Shown here in pieces: positions 1 through 9,353 of a stretch of DNA of 63,886 nucleotides (positions are counted from its first letter, which is position 1; every line of letters starts with the position of its first letter). The notes below the pieces were generated by a model. That model searched no databases, was not told the origin of the DNA, and saw only the letters and a program-made list of their open reading frames with translations. Position numbers and translations under genes: made by a program. The stretch spans positions 1-63,886 of the forward strand of contig CAJWZC010000011.1 in assembly GCA_913049915.1 (NCBI GenBank), given 5' to 3'. This DNA is from an uncultured Colwellia sp. (GTDB lineage Bacteria > Pseudomonadota > Gammaproteobacteria > Enterobacterales > Alteromonadaceae).

Positions 1-20
1 GGGTATTAGTTAGCAAAGCT

Positions 21-1559
21 TTATTTAGCATCACTTTGATCCAACAAGTCTTCAAAATCAGCAAGGTAAGGGTCATCTATAGATTTCATTAAAGCATGCA
101 TTGCTTGCCGATAGGTTGCGAGTTTTTTATGAGCATTGTCTTGTGCCAGTAAATTATTTAATGCCGAGGGATCTTTATTAACGTCATAGATTTCTTCAGG
201 TGCCCGTTGCCATAAAAAGTCCAGTCGCTTTTTAACCGCGGGGTCTTTTTTAGCCGCACGTTGCATGCCTTTTAGTGACAAACCACCAGAAAATTCTCCA
301 CCATAATATTTGTAACCTTTATGAGCAAAGCGGTTATAAATATAAATATGCTCTTGATCGATAATGGAGCGCATTTCGAAATGTTCACCGTGCACGCCGT
401 TTAGCGTAGCAACAACATGGCTGTGATGAACTTTTTTCGGGTCAGATACTAAGCCTAATAAAGATTTACCCGGCAGATTTTTCGGAATATCTAAGCCAAC
501 AGCGTCAAGAATAGTGGGTACCAGATCAATGGTTGATATAAGGCTATTCGAAGCTGTGCCAGCAACGGTTTTTCCTTGCCAATAAACAACGAACGGGGTT
601 TTTACACTCGCCAGATAGACATTGGCCTTAGCGAAAGGCACGTGTATGCCATTATCCGACAAGAAAATAACCAGCGTATTTTCAAGGACATTATTTTCTT
701 CCAATACTTTAATCATCGCACCAACAAACTTGTCAGCTCGGTGGGCAGAATTAAGATAATAACCATATTCATCGCGTACCTCGGGAAGGTCGGGTAAATA
801 TCCAGGCCCCTTGTTGTTCTTGCCAGAGTATTGTGTCACTTCAGGCGGTCGCACGTATGTTATGTTGTCGGCACTCATCGTTGGCTGTTTTTCTTTGATA
901 TGTTTTAATTCTTTTTTGAAACGTTTTTTCAGCGATTTTATTTCTTGAGGTTGACCAGCAAACGGTCGATGCGGATCATGGGTATTGGTTGAGATGAAAA
1001 ACGGTTGTCCTTTTTTTTTAGCTTGCTTGATGAAGGCACTTACATTCGCAGCATATAGACTTGGACTACGACCGACCCCCATGCCTGACATTGGCGAAAC
1101 GTGATCGAAAGCGTATTTTTTTAGTGGCTTGTAGTGACTGTCCTTACCAAAAAGTCCGGTGATATAGCCAAGCGGCGCCAGATATTCTGGAATGGTTTTC
1201 ACGCCTTTTCTTACCGTGGTATTGCTACTGCCGGGTTTTTCGTTATAAACATCTTGATACTGCCCGGTCATCATTGTGCCTCGTGAAGGGCCGCATCGGG
1301 AACTGGTATTATAGGCTTGGCGAAAAGACATGCCTTTGACAGCAAGGGCATCAATATTAGGGGTGAGCCCCTTCACGACACCACCAAAACTTGCCGGGGT
1401 ATCAAAGCCCATATCATCAACCGCGATCAATATCACATTAGGTAATGCTGCTTTATTCGCTATTGTTTGAGGCTCAGCACGGGCGAGCGTACTCAACATT
1501 AACAACGTGCTGATACTGAGTATTTTTACTAAGACTTCTCTTACTTTGGCTACTTTCAT
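21..1559 (-). CDS. Secreted sulfatase (formylglycine-dependent)
   Basis: Predicted type I sulfatase of 512 aa that removes sulfate esters or N-sulfates from a polysaccharide or oligosaccharide, acting in the periplasm or outside. The N-terminus is a signal peptide ending near ARA (about residue 28). The metal-binding DD pair is at residues 48-49. The CxPSR maturation motif is present as CGPSR (Cys89), so formylglycine is expected. The overall look resembles the heparan N-sulfatase-like branch, but the substrate cannot be read from sequence. It lies 192 bp downstream of a TonB receptor on the same strand, which suggests co-expression for uptake of a sulfated, uronate-containing glycan. No lyase or glycoside hydrolase accompanies it here. 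Confidence 0.9.
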   Translation of the reverse strand: MKVAKVREVLVKILSISTLLMLSTLARAEPQTIANKAALPNVILIAVDDMGFDTPASFGGVVKGLTPNIDALAVKGMSFRQAYNTSSRCGPSRGTMMTGQYQDVYNEKPGSSNTTVRKGVKTIPEYLAPLGYITGLFGKDSHYKPLKKYAFDHVSPMSGMGVGRSPSLYAANVSAFIKQAKKKGQPFFISTNTHDPHRPFAGQPQEIKSLKKRFKKELKHIKEKQPTMSADNITYVRPPEVTQYSGKNNKGPGYLPDLPEVRDEYGYYLNSAHRADKFVGAMIKVLEENNVLENTLVIFLSDNGIHVPFAKANVYLASVKTPFVVYWQGKTVAGTASNSLISTIDLVPTILDAVGLDIPKNLPGKSLLGLVSDPKKVHHSHVVATLNGVHGEHFEMRSIIDQEHIYIYNRFAHKGYKYYGGEFSGGLSLKGMQRAAKKDPAVKKRLDFLWQRAPEEIYDVNKDPSALNNLLAQDNAHKKLATYRQAMHALMKSIDDPYLADFEDLLDQSDAK

Positions 1560-1751
1560 TATTACTTCTTAAAAATATAAAATCTGTAGTGATACCTAAT
1601 TTATTGATCGATATACTAATTACATTAATATATCGGCCAGCATTGAGTATGGCCAAAGATTTTTATTATTTTATCTATAGTCGTTAACTAGCTACCATTA
1701 TCCATGTAGCTAATTAACTGGGAGGCTTATTTAAAGCAACGCAACCGGCTA

Positions 1752-4631
1752 TTACATTTTCCAACGAAATCCAAGTTGGTAGCGAGGACCTGACTCAAAA
1801 TGAGTCCTTAAACGAGATTCGTCACCGACATATTCCATTTTTACTGAATCGGTTAAATTAACGCCACTCAAAGAAATACTAAAATGTTTGTTGATGTCAT
1901 ATGATACAGACGCATCAAGTTGGCCACGCTCGTCACGCATCACCCCTTCACCCGACAAAGATCTCGAGGTATTAGAAACAAGATATTCACTCCGGTAGTT
2001 ATAGGCTATACGACCACTGAAATCATATTTTTCATAGAAAAGGACCAAGTTATATGAATCTTCAGAAACTCCTGTCATTGGTAAAGGTTCGTTAGTGGTT
2101 CTGTCTCTGAGCGGACTGGTGCTATCAACATAAGTATAGTTCGCTTGAACACCTAAACCATCAAATGGCGAGGGTAAATAATCGGTAAACACCTGTTGAA
2201 TACCAACTTCAACGCCTTTTATTGTCGCACCTTCACCGTTGACCTTTTGTGTGTAGTCAATGGTGCCATTTTCGTCATCGCCACCAAAATAACATTGGCC
2301 GTCAACAAATCCGGGCTCACCACCTGGCAACCATCCGCCACCGGTAGGATCACCACAAACATCCACACTTGCGTCTGTTATGAAAGACTCGATATCTTTA
2401 TAGAACAGCCCGATATTGAGCAGACCGCCAGACGTGGTGTAATACTCTGCAGCCGCATCATACTGCCATGCTCGAAAAGGTTCTAGCTGGGCATTACCTA
2501 ATGTCATCTCAATTGAGTCATCAACACTAAGCGGGGTTTCCTCATCAACTCTATCCACATAAGAATACTTGACCGAGGTAGTAACATCACCGAGCTCAGG
2601 GCGCGTCATCACTTTGCCTGCTGAGAAGCGAAGCAATAATTGTTCGGTTGGCAATAGTACAATATTGGCACTAGGCAGAATATCCCAATACTTAAAATTT
2701 GCTTCAGTCTGATCAAAGCTATCTTTTGGCCCTTCATCTTCTTCACCTTCCCACAACATACCCTTCGAGGTATTGTCAGTATGTACAGCCCTGATACCAA
2801 AATTAGCTCGATACTCAAGATCTTTAAAGTTGAATTCGCCTTCTAAATTTGCCATCGCATAGACAGCTGCGGTTTTTTCTAGAGCGTAAAGATATTCTGC
2901 AGCTCTAAATACTGAGCGGTTATCGACACCACCTGCAGCTAAAACTAAATCACGTGGAACTTGGCCGTCGTACATAGCTGGATTTGCTAATCCCGGGAAG
3001 CTGGTAAAAGCATTATTATGCTCACCAGCAAATGAACCAGGCATATCTAACATATCGGGAAAGGCAGCTAATCCTTCTGGGTTAGTGTTTTGATACTGCT
3101 CGGCTTCCCGTTCGCGCTCGCGGTAACGGCCACCAAACTTAATTTCGCTGATATCACCAAACTCTACGTCGCGGGCAAAATCGAGATTGGCGGAAGCATT
3201 GGTTACATAAATATCGCGATCACCACCGCCGGCAAACGTACATTTGACTTGTTTACCACCGCTGCTGCAATCTTCATTTTCATCACGAAGGCGTGCAGAC
3301 CAAAAGTTGGGATCAGATACATCTAGCTGATTACCATCGCCATCATAAACGAAGACACTCATCGGCACTGGTGCGCCAATATTATCGGCATATCCAGGGT
3401 CAACATTATACCCTAACGATAAGCCAGCTTTCTTCCTATCAAGTTTAATTCGATTATATTGTGACGTTTTGAGTGTGGTACCCTTTGCATAACTAAAGGC
3501 TCCTTCAATGAGCCAATTATCAGTAGTCCAATTACCGCCAAGTACACTAGTAAGACTTGTGCGATCCCAAGAGTCTGATTGATCCTTTAAAGAAAGGTCG
3601 GCTGTATTATTTTTAAAAGTAGCTGCAGTAATAGTATTAAAGTCGTTACCATTAGGTATTAGTGTATAACTTTCATAGTTAGATTCTTTGTTTGATGCCT
3701 TATTGAAATCATATTCAATGTATTGATCTCGACTAACACCTCGGTCATGGACTCCATAAGTTACATCGAAATAATATTCCGAATTCTCAGTGGGACGGTA
3801 CTGAAAGGTGGTGGTCAAATCATACTTTTCTGATTCTCTGTCCCGTGATCTCTGACGCATACGCCCCATACCAAGATCAGTATCTACTCCGTCACCGTCA
3901 ACATCAATAAGGTTCCAGGTAGATACGTCGAGAAAGTCTTCGCGATAATTACGTGTTGAGTATTTACCACTGACCAAGACACCAAACTTGTTATCAAAAA
4001 ATTGATTTGCTCCCAGAAAACTTATATAAGGGTCGGTTTGTTCAGAAAACTCTTCATAGGTAGCTTTGGCGCCTACTTGTAATTTTGGTTTATCAAAACT
4101 CAAAGGACGTCGAGTTTTGACGTTAACCGTACCACCCATGCCACCCTCTTCATGGGCAGCAGTAACACTTTTTATTACTTCAAGAGATAGGGCCATTTCT
4201 GAACCTAGGCCGGAAAAGTTAAAGCCTGCTCGGGGATCTGAAGTACCAGCGGCCTGACCATTAACGGTGACGCGGGTAAAAGTAGGGTCTAAGCCTCGAA
4301 TACTAATTTGTGCACCTTCAGCACCGTCTGAAGCTATTTGTACTCCGGTAACTCGTTGCAAGGATTCAGCCAAATTGGTATCTGGAAACTTACCAATATC
4401 CGAGGCATTAATTGTGTCCATAACAGAATCAGCGTCGCGTTTGGCGGTAATTGCAGATAGTATCGAGGCGCGTAGCCCTGTGACTTCAATGATTTCAATT
4501 TGATCTTTTTTCTCTGCGTTTTGCGCCTTAACTTCTTCAGCATTTACGTTCATAACACTCATCGCAATTATTGTACTTAAGAGTGTTCTTTTAAAGCAAG
4601 GTACTGTTTTTTTAACTTTTATATTTTTCAT
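1752..4631 (-). CDS. TonB-dependent outer-membrane receptor (carbohydrate type)
   Basis: A 959-aa TonB-dependent receptor. It has an N-terminal signal peptide ending near VNA (about residue 31), a TonB-box-like stretch followed by VTGLRASI (about 46-57), a plug domain with the SLQRVTGVQI and RGLDPTFTRVTVNG motifs (about 88-125), and a long beta-barrel ending in FRWKM. This form is typical of the large receptors of marine and Caulobacter-type bacteria that import oligosaccharides. Beside a sulfatase and a uronate locus, the cargo is probably a sulfated or uronic-acid oligosaccharide; that is inference. The start has a good ribosome-binding site (AAGGGA). The upstream region carries 9-bp tandem repeats and a likely GntR operator. 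Confidence 0.93.
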   Translation of the reverse strand: MKNIKVKKTVPCFKRTLLSTIIAMSVMNVNAEEVKAQNAEKKDQIEIIEVTGLRASILSAITAKRDADSVMDTINASDIGKFPDTNLAESLQRVTGVQIASDGAEGAQISIRGLDPTFTRVTVNGQAAGTSDPRAGFNFSGLGSEMALSLEVIKSVTAAHEEGGMGGTVNVKTRRPLSFDKPKLQVGAKATYEEFSEQTDPYISFLGANQFFDNKFGVLVSGKYSTRNYREDFLDVSTWNLIDVDGDGVDTDLGMGRMRQRSRDRESEKYDLTTTFQYRPTENSEYYFDVTYGVHDRGVSRDQYIEYDFNKASNKESNYESYTLIPNGNDFNTITAATFKNNTADLSLKDQSDSWDRTSLTSVLGGNWTTDNWLIEGAFSYAKGTTLKTSQYNRIKLDRKKAGLSLGYNVDPGYADNIGAPVPMSVFVYDGDGNQLDVSDPNFWSARLRDENEDCSSGGKQVKCTFAGGGDRDIYVTNASANLDFARDVEFGDISEIKFGGRYREREREAEQYQNTNPEGLAAFPDMLDMPGSFAGEHNNAFTSFPGLANPAMYDGQVPRDLVLAAGGVDNRSVFRAAEYLYALEKTAAVYAMANLEGEFNFKDLEYRANFGIRAVHTDNTSKGMLWEGEEDEGPKDSFDQTEANFKYWDILPSANIVLLPTEQLLLRFSAGKVMTRPELGDVTTSVKYSYVDRVDEETPLSVDDSIEMTLGNAQLEPFRAWQYDAAAEYYTTSGGLLNIGLFYKDIESFITDASVDVCGDPTGGGWLPGGEPGFVDGQCYFGGDDENGTIDYTQKVNGEGATIKGVEVGIQQVFTDYLPSPFDGLGVQANYTYVDSTSPLRDRTTNEPLPMTGVSEDSYNLVLFYEKYDFSGRIAYNYRSEYLVSNTSRSLSGEGVMRDERGQLDASVSYDINKHFSISLSGVNLTDSVKMEYVGDESRLRTHFESGPRYQLGFRWKM

Positions 4632-4662
4632 TACATTTCCCTTTTAAGCTAAATCTTTTTAT

Positions 4663-4698
4663 TTATAGTTTTTATAGTTTTTATAGTTTTTATAGTTT
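4663..4698. repeat. Four 9-bp tandem repeats in the receptor leader
   Basis: Four perfect copies of TTATAGTTT run head to tail and are followed by a partial fifth. They lie 32-67 bp upstream of the TonB receptor start codon. Read on the gene strand the units give repeated TATAAA-like boxes. Copy-number change here could shift promoter spacing. Confidence 0.85.
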
Positions 4699-4768
4699 TT
4701 ATTTATAATCGTTTCGGCCAAGTATACCTATACGACAAAAATTTTTATATTGTATAGCCATATCACAA

Positions 4769-4783
4769 ATTGGTCTGTCCAAT
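4769..4783. promoter_or_regulatory. Likely GntR operator upstream of the TonB receptor
   Basis: The sequence ATTGGTCTGTCCAAT is a near-perfect palindrome about 138 bp upstream of the receptor start. It matches similar sites upstream of dctP, gntK and uxaC, as expected for an FCD-type GntR dimer. The assignment to the nearby regulator is inferred. Confidence 0.6.
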
Positions 4784-5227
4784 AATAATCATGACTCACC
4801 ATATATGTCAAGGTAAGTTTATTTTTTTGAAGTAATACAAATTGAGATAAACCATAATGAAAATTTATTATTAATTTATAACAGTTGTTTAAGGTTCTTT
4901 CGTTTAAAAGGGTATAATCCGAGAATAGTATGAATTGGTCACATAGGCGTGTATGGGTAATACAAAAAATAAGGGATAAGCTGAGCAACATACGTGTTGT
5001 TCTATTCGAAGATTAAAGGTTAATTGACGAGTACTTGCTAAAGGTTGCTATTCATAAAATACACTTTGTAATACCAGTTTCAGTATGTATATCGTCACTC
5101 TTTGTGATCGACGTGCACTAATGCCGTGAAGGTAGAGATGACTTAGAACGGCCATGTGACCTTGACATACCGTGCATACACAAAATTATGCTCCTGAAAT
5201 TTCGATATACTGTACTTCCTGCACATA
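4784..5227. other. Intergenic stretch without a recognisable gene
   Basis: About 440 bp between the receptor promoter region and the gntR terminator. The short open frames in it show no family signature and have poor starts. The right half (about 5080-5210) is less AT-rich than its surroundings and might be an old gene remnant, but I cannot identify it. Confidence 0.4.
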
Positions 5228-5264
5228 AAAAAGCCTGTTTGCAAAGAACAAACAGGCTTTAATC
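5227..5264 (-). terminator. Rho-independent terminator of the gntR gene
   Basis: An inverted repeat with arms AAAGCCTGTTTG and CAAACAGGCTTT and a short loop is flanked by A and T runs. It sits 22 bp beyond the gntR stop codon. Confidence 0.85.
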
Positions 5265-5285
5265 TTAATAATACCTAATACCTAA

Positions 5286-6053
5286 TCAGCCAAGTTTACG
5301 CGTTTGACTGAATCTTTCTCTAATCTTAATGGTTTGTTTTCGAGCCGCTTCTACCGCTTCGACTTCGGTGGCTTCTAAAATACCATCAATCACTCGCATT
5401 AAATGCGCACGCATTAAATCACGAGCCGTTTTAGCATCACGAGATTTTAAGGCTTCATAGATTTCTCGATGCTCATCAACCGAAGGTTTTAGCCCGCTAT
5501 TTCGTACTTTTTCATACATACGTTTAGTCAGTTTAGAGCTTTCGCGTTCATCCCAAAGTTGTTCGATAACAGAAGTAATCGCACTATTATTTGTTGCTTT
5601 TGCAATTATCATATGGAACTTCTTGTCCGCCGCTTCATGGGTATCCATGTCATTTTTATTTTCACATGCCATTTCATCTAGCGTACCGGAAAGAAGTGAT
5701 AATTCTTCATCCGTAATCATTGTTGCTGCTAGTCCTGCTGCTTCTCCTTCAAATAAAGCCCTTGCTTCTGTGAGTTCAAACGGCCCGACATCTTTGTCAG
5801 AAAAACGGCTTTTACCTTTACGATTTTCAATGACGTAAACACCAGAGCCCATGCGAACTTCAACAAAACTTTCTAGCTCTAGTGCTATCACCGCTTCTCG
5901 GATCGTTGGTCGACTGACACTAAACATCGAAGCAAGGTCACGTTCTGCTGGTAATCGCATCCCTACGGTGTAATCACCTGATTCTATCAGAGCAACTAAT
6001 TTTTCAGCCACTTTTTGGTATAGACGTGGTTCCTTACCTGATGAAGATGCCAT
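5286..6053 (-). CDS. GntR/FadR-family (FCD) transcriptional regulator of uronate use
   Basis: A 255-aa regulator. The N-terminal winged helix-turn-helix (about residues 10-75) contains LPAERDLASMFSVSRPTIREA, the GntR signature. It is followed by an FCD domain (about 90-235) with the His/Asp pattern typical of metal-binding FCD folds. Family members ExuR and UxuR repress hexuronate genes until a uronate or aldonate intermediate binds. It is transcribed away from the TRAP operon, sits next to the TonB receptor, and similar palindromes precede several neighbouring operons, so it is probably the local repressor. Whether it is an UxuR, ExuR or GntR orthologue is undecided. Start supported by AGAGGA. 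Confidence 0.9.
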   Translation of the reverse strand: MASSSGKEPRLYQKVAEKLVALIESGDYTVGMRLPAERDLASMFSVSRPTIREAVIALELESFVEVRMGSGVYVIENRKGKSRFSDKDVGPFELTEARALFEGEAAGLAATMITDEELSLLSGTLDEMACENKNDMDTHEAADKKFHMIIAKATNNSAITSVIEQLWDERESSKLTKRMYEKVRNSGLKPSVDEHREIYEALKSRDAKTARDLMRAHLMRVIDGILEATEVEAVEAARKQTIKIRERFSQTRKLG

Positions 6054-6344
6054 AAATTCCTCTTTTAAAATTTAATTAATTAACTATGTTTTACCAAATT
6101 ATTGTCGATATCGAAGACAGCATTATTCAGCAATAATCAAAGCATAAAAACACATAAAAATGAAAAGCTAGCTGTTTATACCTTATGATATACCATAAGG
6201 GAAAATAATTGGAATGACCAGTTTAACATGTTAGACAAAAAAACAAAGCCTATTTCTACAATTTAAAATAAGTGCAACTGATGAAGTTATGGAAATTTCT
6301 TTAATGCGATCTTGATGATCCTAAGTAGCAATGCTATGGTGTTA

Positions 6345-6359
6345 ACTGGACAGGCCAAT
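6345..6359. promoter_or_regulatory. Likely GntR operator 1 upstream of the TRAP operon
   Basis: ACTGGACAGGCCAAT resembles the TTGGTCNGACCAA palindrome found upstream of other uronate genes here. It lies about 60-75 bp before dctP in the divergent gntR-dctP gap. Confidence 0.55.
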
Positions 6360-6375
6360 TTCGTTGTTTTTTTCG

Positions 6376-6392
6376 AAGTGGTCTGTCCCCTT
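6376..6392. promoter_or_regulatory. Possible weaker GntR operator 2 upstream of the TRAP operon
   Basis: The core GTGGTCTGTCCCC matches one half-site and part of the other of the palindrome. It lies about 30 bp upstream of dctP, close to the ribosome-binding site, about three helical turns from operator 1. Confidence 0.4.
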
Positions 6393-6420
6393 AAGTAGCT
6401 CTTAGGAGGAGCAATAAATA

Positions 6421-7422
6421 ATGAAACTAGGATTAAGAAACCTAACTAATACTCTGGCTATAGCAACTGTTGTTGTACTAACAAGTATTAATTTATCTGG
6501 ATGCAGTAATGACAACGGTCATATTACTTTAAAACTAGCGCATGGCTTAGATACCAAACATTCTGTGCATAAAGCGATGGTCTTTATGAATGAACGTTTA
6601 AAAGAGCTTTCTAATGACACCATGGATATCGAAATTTATCCGAGTGGTCAACTCGGCTCAGAGCGCGATACCATGGAGTTATTGCAAATTGGCTCATTGG
6701 CAATAACAAAAGTTTCGACTAGCCCAATGGAAGCCTTTGTTCCACAAATGAAAATATTTTCAATTCCTTATGTTTTTCGTGATGAACAGCACTTATGGAA
6801 TGTTTTAGATGGCGATATTGGTAAAGAATTATTATTGGCCGGTGAATCGGTCAGACTAAGAGGACTCGCTTATTATGATGCTGGCAGTCGTAGTTTTTAT
6901 ACCCGAGATAAACCAGTACGCACTCCTAAAGACTTGGAAGGTCTAAAGATAAGAGTGATGAAAAGCCAAACCTCGATGCGTATGGTTGAAGCGTTAGGCG
7001 GCTCACCAACACCAATCTCATTTGGTGAACTTTATACCGCATTACAACAAGGTGTGGTTGATGGCGCCGAAAATAACCCACCCAGTTTTTATCTGTCAAA
7101 ACACTATAATATTGCTAAATATTACACCCTAGATATGCATACTTCAGTGCCTGATATTTTATTAATGTCGAGTCATGTTTGGAAAACGCTTAATCCACAA
7201 CAACAAGCGTGGGTACAAGAAGCGGCTCAACTTTCTGTTGGCTATCAAAAGAAACTATGGAAAGCATCGTCAGATGCGGCACTAAAAGCGGTTGAAGAAG
7301 CTGGTGTGACCATTATTCGACCAGACAAAGCAGCATTTAAAGATGCAGTAAAAGACATGCATAACAGTTATAAAGGTCAGCCTGTTTTTGATTTAATACA
7401 GCAAATTGCTGATATAGAATAG
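6421..7422 (+). CDS. dctP: TRAP transporter solute-binding lipoprotein (DctP family)
   Basis: A 333-aa DctP-family binding protein that captures a carboxylate in the periplasm. The N-terminal signal ends in a lipobox, LSGC (Cys28), so it is probably membrane-anchored rather than free. The family signature appears at about residues 165-225 (GLKIRVMKS, then ELYTALQQGVVDGAENNP). The Arg in the KIRVM segment usually forms the salt bridge to the substrate carboxylate. It opens a dctP-dctQ-dctM operon with a strong AGGAGG ribosome-binding site. The uronate-gene context suggests a glucuronate or galacturonate substrate, which is inference. Confidence 0.93.
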   Translation: MKLGLRNLTNTLAIATVVVLTSINLSGCSNDNGHITLKLAHGLDTKHSVHKAMVFMNERLKELSNDTMDIEIYPSGQLGSERDTMELLQIGSLAITKVSTSPMEAFVPQMKIFSIPYVFRDEQHLWNVLDGDIGKELLLAGESVRLRGLAYYDAGSRSFYTRDKPVRTPKDLEGLKIRVMKSQTSMRMVEALGGSPTPISFGELYTALQQGVVDGAENNPPSFYLSKHYNIAKYYTLDMHTSVPDILLMSSHVWKTLNPQQQAWVQEAAQLSVGYQKKLWKASSDAALKAVEEAGVTIIRPDKAAFKDAVKDMHNSYKGQPVFDLIQQIADIE

Positions 7423-7434
7423 AGGTTTATAAAC

Positions 7435-7971
7435 ATGATAAAAATTATCGATAAAATACTCTCAACTGTACTGATAACGCTAATGGTGCTGATGGTACTT
7501 GATGTCACATGGCAAATATTTACCCGTTTTGCTACCGATTCGCCTAGTAGTTGGACTGAAGAATTAGCGCGATTTTTACTTATTTGGATTGGACTTTTAG
7601 GGGCAGCATGGGCTTATCGTCAACGCGCCCACTTAGGATTAAGTTACTTGGTTGACAAACAAAGTGCACAACACCAAAAGTGGCTAGCCATATTCAGCTA
7701 TTTGGCTTCGGCATTATTTGCCTTAACAGTGATGGTTTATGGCGGCAGTCAATTAGTGCAGTTAACCTTAGAGCTTAATCAGCTATCAGCGTCTTTAGGC
7801 TGGAAAATTGGCTATATCTATATGGTGATCCCCGCGAGTGGTTTATTAATCATTTTTTATGCGGGAGTTTTTATCAAAGATATTTTAGCCGGGCAAGTAT
7901 ATATTGCGCCGCACTTAGAAAATGATTCATTAACATCTGATCCATTAACAGTGCAAGCGGAGGGGAAATAA
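7435..7971 (+). CDS. dctQ: TRAP transporter small membrane subunit (DctQ family)
   Basis: A 178-aa small integral membrane subunit with four predicted helices (about residues 8-28, 45-65, 85-108 and 125-147). It carries the SWTEELARFLLIW motif at about 42-54 that marks DctQ proteins. It pairs with DctM to couple sodium-driven import to the binding protein. It starts 12 bp after dctP and ends 1 bp before dctM, consistent with translational coupling. The tail after the last helix is hydrophilic. Confidence 0.93.
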   Translation: MIKIIDKILSTVLITLMVLMVLDVTWQIFTRFATDSPSSWTEELARFLLIWIGLLGAAWAYRQRAHLGLSYLVDKQSAQHQKWLAIFSYLASALFALTVMVYGGSQLVQLTLELNQLSASLGWKIGYIYMVIPASGLLIIFYAGVFIKDILAGQVYIAPHLENDSLTSDPLTVQAEGK

Positions 7972-7972
7972 C

Positions 7973-9268
7973 ATGGATATTTCTATTTTACTATTAATCG
8001 TTGTTTTTCTACTTTTATTGTTAACCAATGTGCCTATTTCTATCAGTATTGGGCTAGCAACGCTGGCGACCATGCTGGTCACTATCGATATAACACCGGC
8101 TTTGACGACCGTCGCCCAGCGTATGGCAGGTGGCATCAACGGCTTTGCTTTATTGGCGATTCCTTTTTTCATCCTCTCTGGAATTTTAATGGGCCAAGGG
8201 GGCATTGCTCATCGTTTAATTGAATTTGCAAAAACTTTATTAGGCGCCTTGCCCGGTGGTTTAGCCATGGTCAATGTTATTTCAAGCACCTTGTTTGGGG
8301 CGATATCTGGCTCTGCTGTTGCATCGACCAGTGCGATTGGCGGATTCATGATCCCAGCGATGAAAAAAGAAGGTTATGACCCAGCATTTAGTGCGGCGGT
8401 GAGTGTTACCGCATCAACCACAGGTTTACTTATTCCACCCAGTAATATTTTGATTATTTTTAGCTTAGCCAGTGGTGGTGTTTCTATCGCGGCGCTATTT
8501 ATCGCCGGTTATGTACCAGGTTTATTGCTAGCTGCGGCTTTGATGGTGGTTTGTGCCATTTATGCTAAAAAGCATAATTATCCATTAGGGAAAAGATCAA
8601 CGCTTGCTGAGGTTTTTAAGGCTGGGCTTGCAGCATTGCCGGCACTATTTCTTATTTTTCTGGTTATTGGTGGCATTTTATCTGGTGTTTTTACTGCGAC
8701 CGAAGCGGGTGTTATTGCAGTGCTTTATGCCTTATTACTCTCAGTGGGTATTTATAGAGAAGTAAAAATTTCAGATTTAGCCAATATATTATTGAAATCA
8801 GTAGAAACTACTGCTGTAGTCATGTTGCTGATTGCGGCATCTAGTGCGATGTCATGGATTCTAAGTTATACCAATATTCCTCAGGATTTGAGCGCGGCTA
8901 TGTTGGCGTTATCGGATAATCCAATCATGATATTATTAATGATTAATCTTATTTTATTAATGGTCGGTACCTTTATGGATATGACGCCGGCGGTATTGAT
9001 ATTTACCCCTATTTTCTTACCTATAGCCACGAGTTTAGGCATCGAGCCGACTCAGTTTGGCATTATGATGGTGCTCAACTTATGCATTGGTTTATGTACG
9101 CCACCAGTAGGTAGTGTCTTGTTTGTTGGTTGTGGTATTGCCAAAACATCCATTCAGCAAATTGTGAAACCTATTTTACCTATGTATGCGGCGATGATTA
9201 CGGTCTTGCTGTTAGTCACTTTTGTCCCGGCTATTAGTTTGTGGTTACCGGGTCTATTTGGACTTTAG
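7973..9268 (+). CDS. dctM: TRAP transporter large permease subunit (DctM family)
   Basis: A 431-aa permease, the usual DctM length, with about 12 hydrophobic segments and conserved loops such as SGSAVASTSAIGGFMIPAM (about 108-126), TGLLIPPSNILIIF and NLCIGLCTPPVGSVLF near the C-terminus. It forms the sodium-dependent transport channel with DctQ. It is preceded by GGAGGGG inside the end of dctQ, and followed by a rho-independent terminator, so the operon is dctPQM. Confidence 0.95.
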   Translation: MDISILLLIVVFLLLLLTNVPISISIGLATLATMLVTIDITPALTTVAQRMAGGINGFALLAIPFFILSGILMGQGGIAHRLIEFAKTLLGALPGGLAMVNVISSTLFGAISGSAVASTSAIGGFMIPAMKKEGYDPAFSAAVSVTASTTGLLIPPSNILIIFSLASGGVSIAALFIAGYVPGLLLAAALMVVCAIYAKKHNYPLGKRSTLAEVFKAGLAALPALFLIFLVIGGILSGVFTATEAGVIAVLYALLLSVGIYREVKISDLANILLKSVETTAVVMLLIAASSAMSWILSYTNIPQDLSAAMLALSDNPIMILLMINLILLMVGTFMDMTPAVLIFTPIFLPIATSLGIEPTQFGIMMVLNLCIGLCTPPVGSVLFVGCGIAKTSIQQIVKPILPMYAAMITVLLLVTFVPAISLWLPGLFGL

Positions 9269-9289
9269 TTGATAAATTACTGGCTATAA

Positions 9290-9318
9290 AAAAGGTTGTT
9301 AATGCAACCTTTTTTTTT
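9290..9318 (+). terminator. Terminator of the dctPQM operon
   Basis: The arms AAAGGTTG and CAACCTTT with a TTAATG loop are followed by a run of T, starting about 20 bp after dctM. Confidence 0.85.
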
Positions 9319-9353
9319 GACTAGTCGTTAAAGGAGTGGACAACAACATAGTT

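Noticed and set aside
4663-4698. CRISPR-like array
   Set aside because: The units are 9 bp with no spacers, and no cas gene is present.
4728-4991. 87-codon open frame upstream of the TonB receptor
   Set aside because: Very AT-rich, no family signature, no good start, and it overlaps the likely promoter and operator of the receptor.
5080-5215. Possible gene remnant in the gap before the gntR terminator
   Set aside because: Composition shifts slightly, but no frame gives a recognisable protein segment.
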